From NCBI RefSeq assembly GCF_004348725.1, contig NZ_SMKR01000006.1, positions 1 to 64,000 of the forward strand: 64,000 nt of DNA. Reading direction: 5' to 3'. The DNA comes from Kribbella turkmenica (GTDB lineage Bacteria > Actinomycetota > Actinomycetes > Propionibacteriales > Kribbellaceae). The notes below the pieces were generated by a model. That model worked only from the letters and a program-made list of their open reading frames with translations. It had not been told where the DNA came from and searched no databases. Below, one piece after another: positions 61,942-64,000 of this stretch. Each line of letters opens with the position of its first letter. The stretch's first letter is position 1. Position numbers and translations under genes: made by a program.

Positions 61942-62415
61942 TCAGCAGGCGCAGGCGATCCCGCGCGGGGCGGTCAGCGGGTCGGCCGGCCCGCGTTCGA
62001 CGCCGTCGGCGGTCTCCACCGGCAGCCCCTCGCGGTGCCAGTACTCGAAGCCGCCGATCATCTCCTTGACCGGGTAGCCGAGCCGGGCGAACTCGAGCGC
62101 GGCCTTAGTCGCGCCGTTGCACCCCGGCCCCCAGCAGTACGTGACCACCGTCGTGCCCGGCGGTACGACGGTCGCCGCGCGGGCCTCGATCTCCCGGGTC
62201 GGCAGATGGATCGCGCCGGGTACGTGACCCTGGTCCCAGCTCTCCTGGCTCCGGCTGTCGACCAGCACCCAGCCGGCCACGCCGGCGCCGATGTCGGCAG
62301 CCACGTCGGAGACGTCGGCCTCGAAGGACAACCGGCCGGCGAAGTGCGCGACGGCCGCGTCCCGCCCGGCGGCGGGGGTCTGCAGAACAGCCGAGGTATG
62401 CAGGTCAACGGACAT
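61942..62415 (-). CDS. Rhodanese-domain protein
   Basis: 157 aa from the ATG at 62415, preceded by AAGGAG. Rhodanese features: VLVDSRSQESWDQGHVPGAIHLP, the active-site loop YCWGPGCNGATKAA and GYPVKEMIGGFEYWHREG. The extra Cys in the loop and the final CAC are notable for a sulfur-transfer or arsenate-reductase-like role. Convergent with the TPR gene. Confidence 0.88.
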   Translation of the reverse strand: MSVDLHTSAVLQTPAAGRDAAVAHFAGRLSFEADVSDVAADIGAGVAGWVLVDSRSQESWDQGHVPGAIHLPTREIEARAATVVPPGTTVVTYCWGPGCNGATKAALEFARLGYPVKEMIGGFEYWHREGLPVETADGVERGPADPLTAPRGIACAC

Positions 62416-62508
62416 CCAGGGCTCCTTGTCGGTCAGCGGAGCCACCAGCGTCCGGCATCCCGTCACCGCGCGAAAGTGGCAGAAATGCCCTGGTGCAACA
62501 AGATGCAG

Positions 62509-62676
62509 TCACGCCTTCATCGTGGCCCGTGCCTGAGCCACAGGAGCGCGGCCCAGGATGGCCGCGGCCAGCTCCGCGGAGCTGCCCGCCTGGGTCCGGA
62601 GAAAGGCACGCACGGGTGCCGCGAACTCCCGCCGCCAGCTGGTCCGGCCGCTCAGCAGCGCGGAGAAGTCCGCCAT
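62509..62676 (-). pseudogene. Possible NhaA antiporter N-terminal relic
   Basis: 55-codon frame beginning MADFSALLSGRTSWRREFAA then VRAFLRTQAGSSAE, which resembles the start of actinobacterial Na+/H+ antiporter NhaA (FLRTEAGSAAVLL). It diverges where the first membrane helix should begin and soon stops. It could also be a genuine small protein. Confidence 0.35.
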
Positions 62677-62759
62677 GGCCTCACTGTATCGTTCTGGGTT
62701 CCGGGACCCAGAAATCGGCGGGCGATCCGGCTAACAGTTTGAGGGGTGCGGGCTGCATT

Positions 62760-63524
62760 ATGTCTCCTGAGGATCACTCCAGCCACGGGGTGCCCGATGG
62801 CTCGAGCATGACTGGAGTCCCCTTGACCGAGCAAGACCTCGCCGCGACGTCAGCCGACGCCTTCGCTCGGCTGGCGATCGAGATGCACGACGCACCAGGA
62901 GTGGAGGAGACGATCGACGCGGTCGTCCAGTTCGCTCTCCAGGCGCTGAACTGCAGCTACGCCGGCGTCGCCCTGTACACCCGTGGCTCCCAGCCCGAGG
63001 TCGCCGCCACCACCGATCCGGTGGTCGACGACGTGTACTCCCTGCAGATCAACAGTCAGAACGGCCCGCTGGTCACCGCCCTGCGGGACCGCGCGACCGT
63101 CCTGATCCGCGACACCCTGACCGACGACCGCTGGCCGGAGTGGGCCGAGAAGGTCGCCGCGCTCGGTGTCCGCAGCGTGCTCGACGTCCCGCTGACCACC
63201 GGCGACGGGAACCGCTCGACGGTCGGCGTCCTCGGCCTCTACAGCCCGATCCCGGACGCCTTCGGCGAGGACGACGAGGCCATCGCGCACATCCTCGCCC
63301 GGCACGCCTCGGTCGCGGTCGCCGCCGCCCGGCACGAGGAGACGATGGCCCAGGCCGTCGACGCCCGCAAGCTCGTCGGCCAGGCGATGGGCATCCTGAT
63401 GGAACGCTTCGACGTCGACGGCGACCGCGCCTTCGCCATCCTCAAGCGCTATTCGCAGGACACCAACACCAAGCTCCGCGACGTCGCCCAGCAACTCATC
63501 GACACCCGCAAACTCCCGCACTGA
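62760..63524 (+). CDS. GAF-ANTAR antitermination regulator
   Basis: 254 aa from the ATG at 62760; a start a little downstream is possible. GAF sensor from about residue 30 to 180 and a C-terminal ANTAR domain (LVGQAMGILMERFDVDGDRAFAILKRYSQDTNTKLRDVAQQLI). ANTAR domains bind paired RNA hairpins and prevent transcription termination. Stand-alone GAF-ANTAR proteins are common in actinobacteria and respond to small ligands or redox. Confidence 0.9.
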   Translation: MSPEDHSSHGVPDGSSMTGVPLTEQDLAATSADAFARLAIEMHDAPGVEETIDAVVQFALQALNCSYAGVALYTRGSQPEVAATTDPVVDDVYSLQINSQNGPLVTALRDRATVLIRDTLTDDRWPEWAEKVAALGVRSVLDVPLTTGDGNRSTVGVLGLYSPIPDAFGEDDEAIAHILARHASVAVAAARHEETMAQAVDARKLVGQAMGILMERFDVDGDRAFAILKRYSQDTNTKLRDVAQQLIDTRKLPH

Positions 63525-63796
63525 CACCGCCTGGTCGTGTCCGGCGGCCCGCCGGACACGTTGAAACGTTCCGAAAATATAGGAAAACAGCGACCGCCTT
63601 TCAGGTGTCGCGGGTGCATACTTCAAGAAGAATTGGGTACTTCGCCCGCACTTGGTCCGCGCTGGCGCGCGTTCCGGACACCTGCGGACCGTGGGGTTGA
63701 ACTCGACGCCGGGGCTTGTGCGGCCAGAACCGCGGACCGGGTCACGTCCCGGCGTCCAACCCGCCCTGCACGACGACCACCGTTTACCCTGGGCGC

Positions 63797-64000
63797 GTGG
63801 GTGAATGGCGACCATTGACGGGTCCGTCTCGGCAGGTGGCGCTGGAGATCCTGCTGGACGGGCCGCTGTCGCGCGCCGAACTCTCCCGCCGGGTGGGACT
63901 GTCGCCGGGCAGTCTGACCCGGCTGACGAAGCCGCTGGTGGAGTCCGGGCTGCTCGTGGAGGTCTCGGCCGGCCCGACGGACGCCCGCGTCGGCCGGCCG
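63797..64000 (+). CDS. ROK-family regulator/kinase, N-terminal part (cut by window end)
   Basis: GTG start, 68 codons to the window edge. The sequence LEILLDGPLSRAELSRRVGLS then GSLTRLTKPLVESGLLVE is the winged-helix domain of ROK repressors, which continue into a sugar-kinase-like domain. The preceding 270 bp show no gene. Confidence 0.78.
   Translation, partial: MGEWRPLTGPSRQVALEILLDGPLSRAELSRRVGLSPGSLTRLTKPLVESGLLVEVSAGPTDARVGRP

Overview
High-GC actinobacterial chromosome, most likely Kribbella or a close relative (inference: class III lanthipeptide locus with a prolyl-oligopeptidase gene, dense paralogous regulators, ECF41 sigma factor, actinobacterial codon use). The window is a mosaic of mobile DNA on the left and ordinary chromosomal and secondary-metabolism genes on the right.

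1-16.5 kb: a genomic island in tRNA-Lys(TTT). A 41-bp direct repeat of the tRNA 3' end (96-136 and 16428-16468) brackets a tyrosine integrase with a C-terminal GntR-like domain; a DUF4145 protein; a membrane-anchored Nudix-like protein facing a coupled radical-SAM/GHMP-kinase pair; a large DNA-defence block (degenerate HNH, ParB-like, SNF2 helicase, DUF3883 nuclease-like, Vsr, C5 methyltransferase, NgoMIV-type endonuclease with a frameshift, HNH nuclease); and a small coupled two-gene unit under twin palindromic operators. Just beyond the right repeat lies a decayed second copy of the same integrase type, so two elements accreted at this tRNA.

18-33.3 kb: relics, then two catabolic operons, each with its own divergent regulator. 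One (AcoR-like regulator) encodes a gluconate-dehydrogenase-type subunit, a GMC oxidoreductase with a ferredoxin-like cysteine motif, a GlcG-like protein, an SDR and an L-2-haloacid dehalogenase. The other (PucR-type regulator) encodes a DAO-type flavoenzyme, an amidohydrolase, an MFS symporter and a secreted DUF6351 protein. Two half-tRNA-Thr relics (6.3 and 33.4 kb) point to further old integration events.

33.8-36.7 kb: a GNAT acetyltransferase plus divergent IF-1 operon, preceded by an 18-residue Trp-rich leader ORF and a hairpin that can mask the ribosome-binding site; then two broken IS481-family copies.

37-45.8 kb: class III lanthipeptide cluster: LanKC, a 46-residue precursor with a Gly/His-rich segment, an attenuator hairpin, a prolyl oligopeptidase, two ABC transporters and an atypical response regulator.

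46-64 kb: a sigma-like SnoaL protein and an ECF41 sigma factor coupled to a ferritin-like/CDGSH protein; cupin; alpha/beta hydrolase; TPP riboswitch-thiS-thiG; NmrA-like reductase; a LacI-DUF6807 fusion regulator divergent from a frameshifted ridA; LysR and class A beta-lactamase-like serine hydrolase; a Tat-exported metallo-beta-lactamase-fold protein; GNAT, MocR, a BBE-type FAD oxidase, TPR protein, rhodanese, GAF-ANTAR regulator and the start of a ROK regulator.
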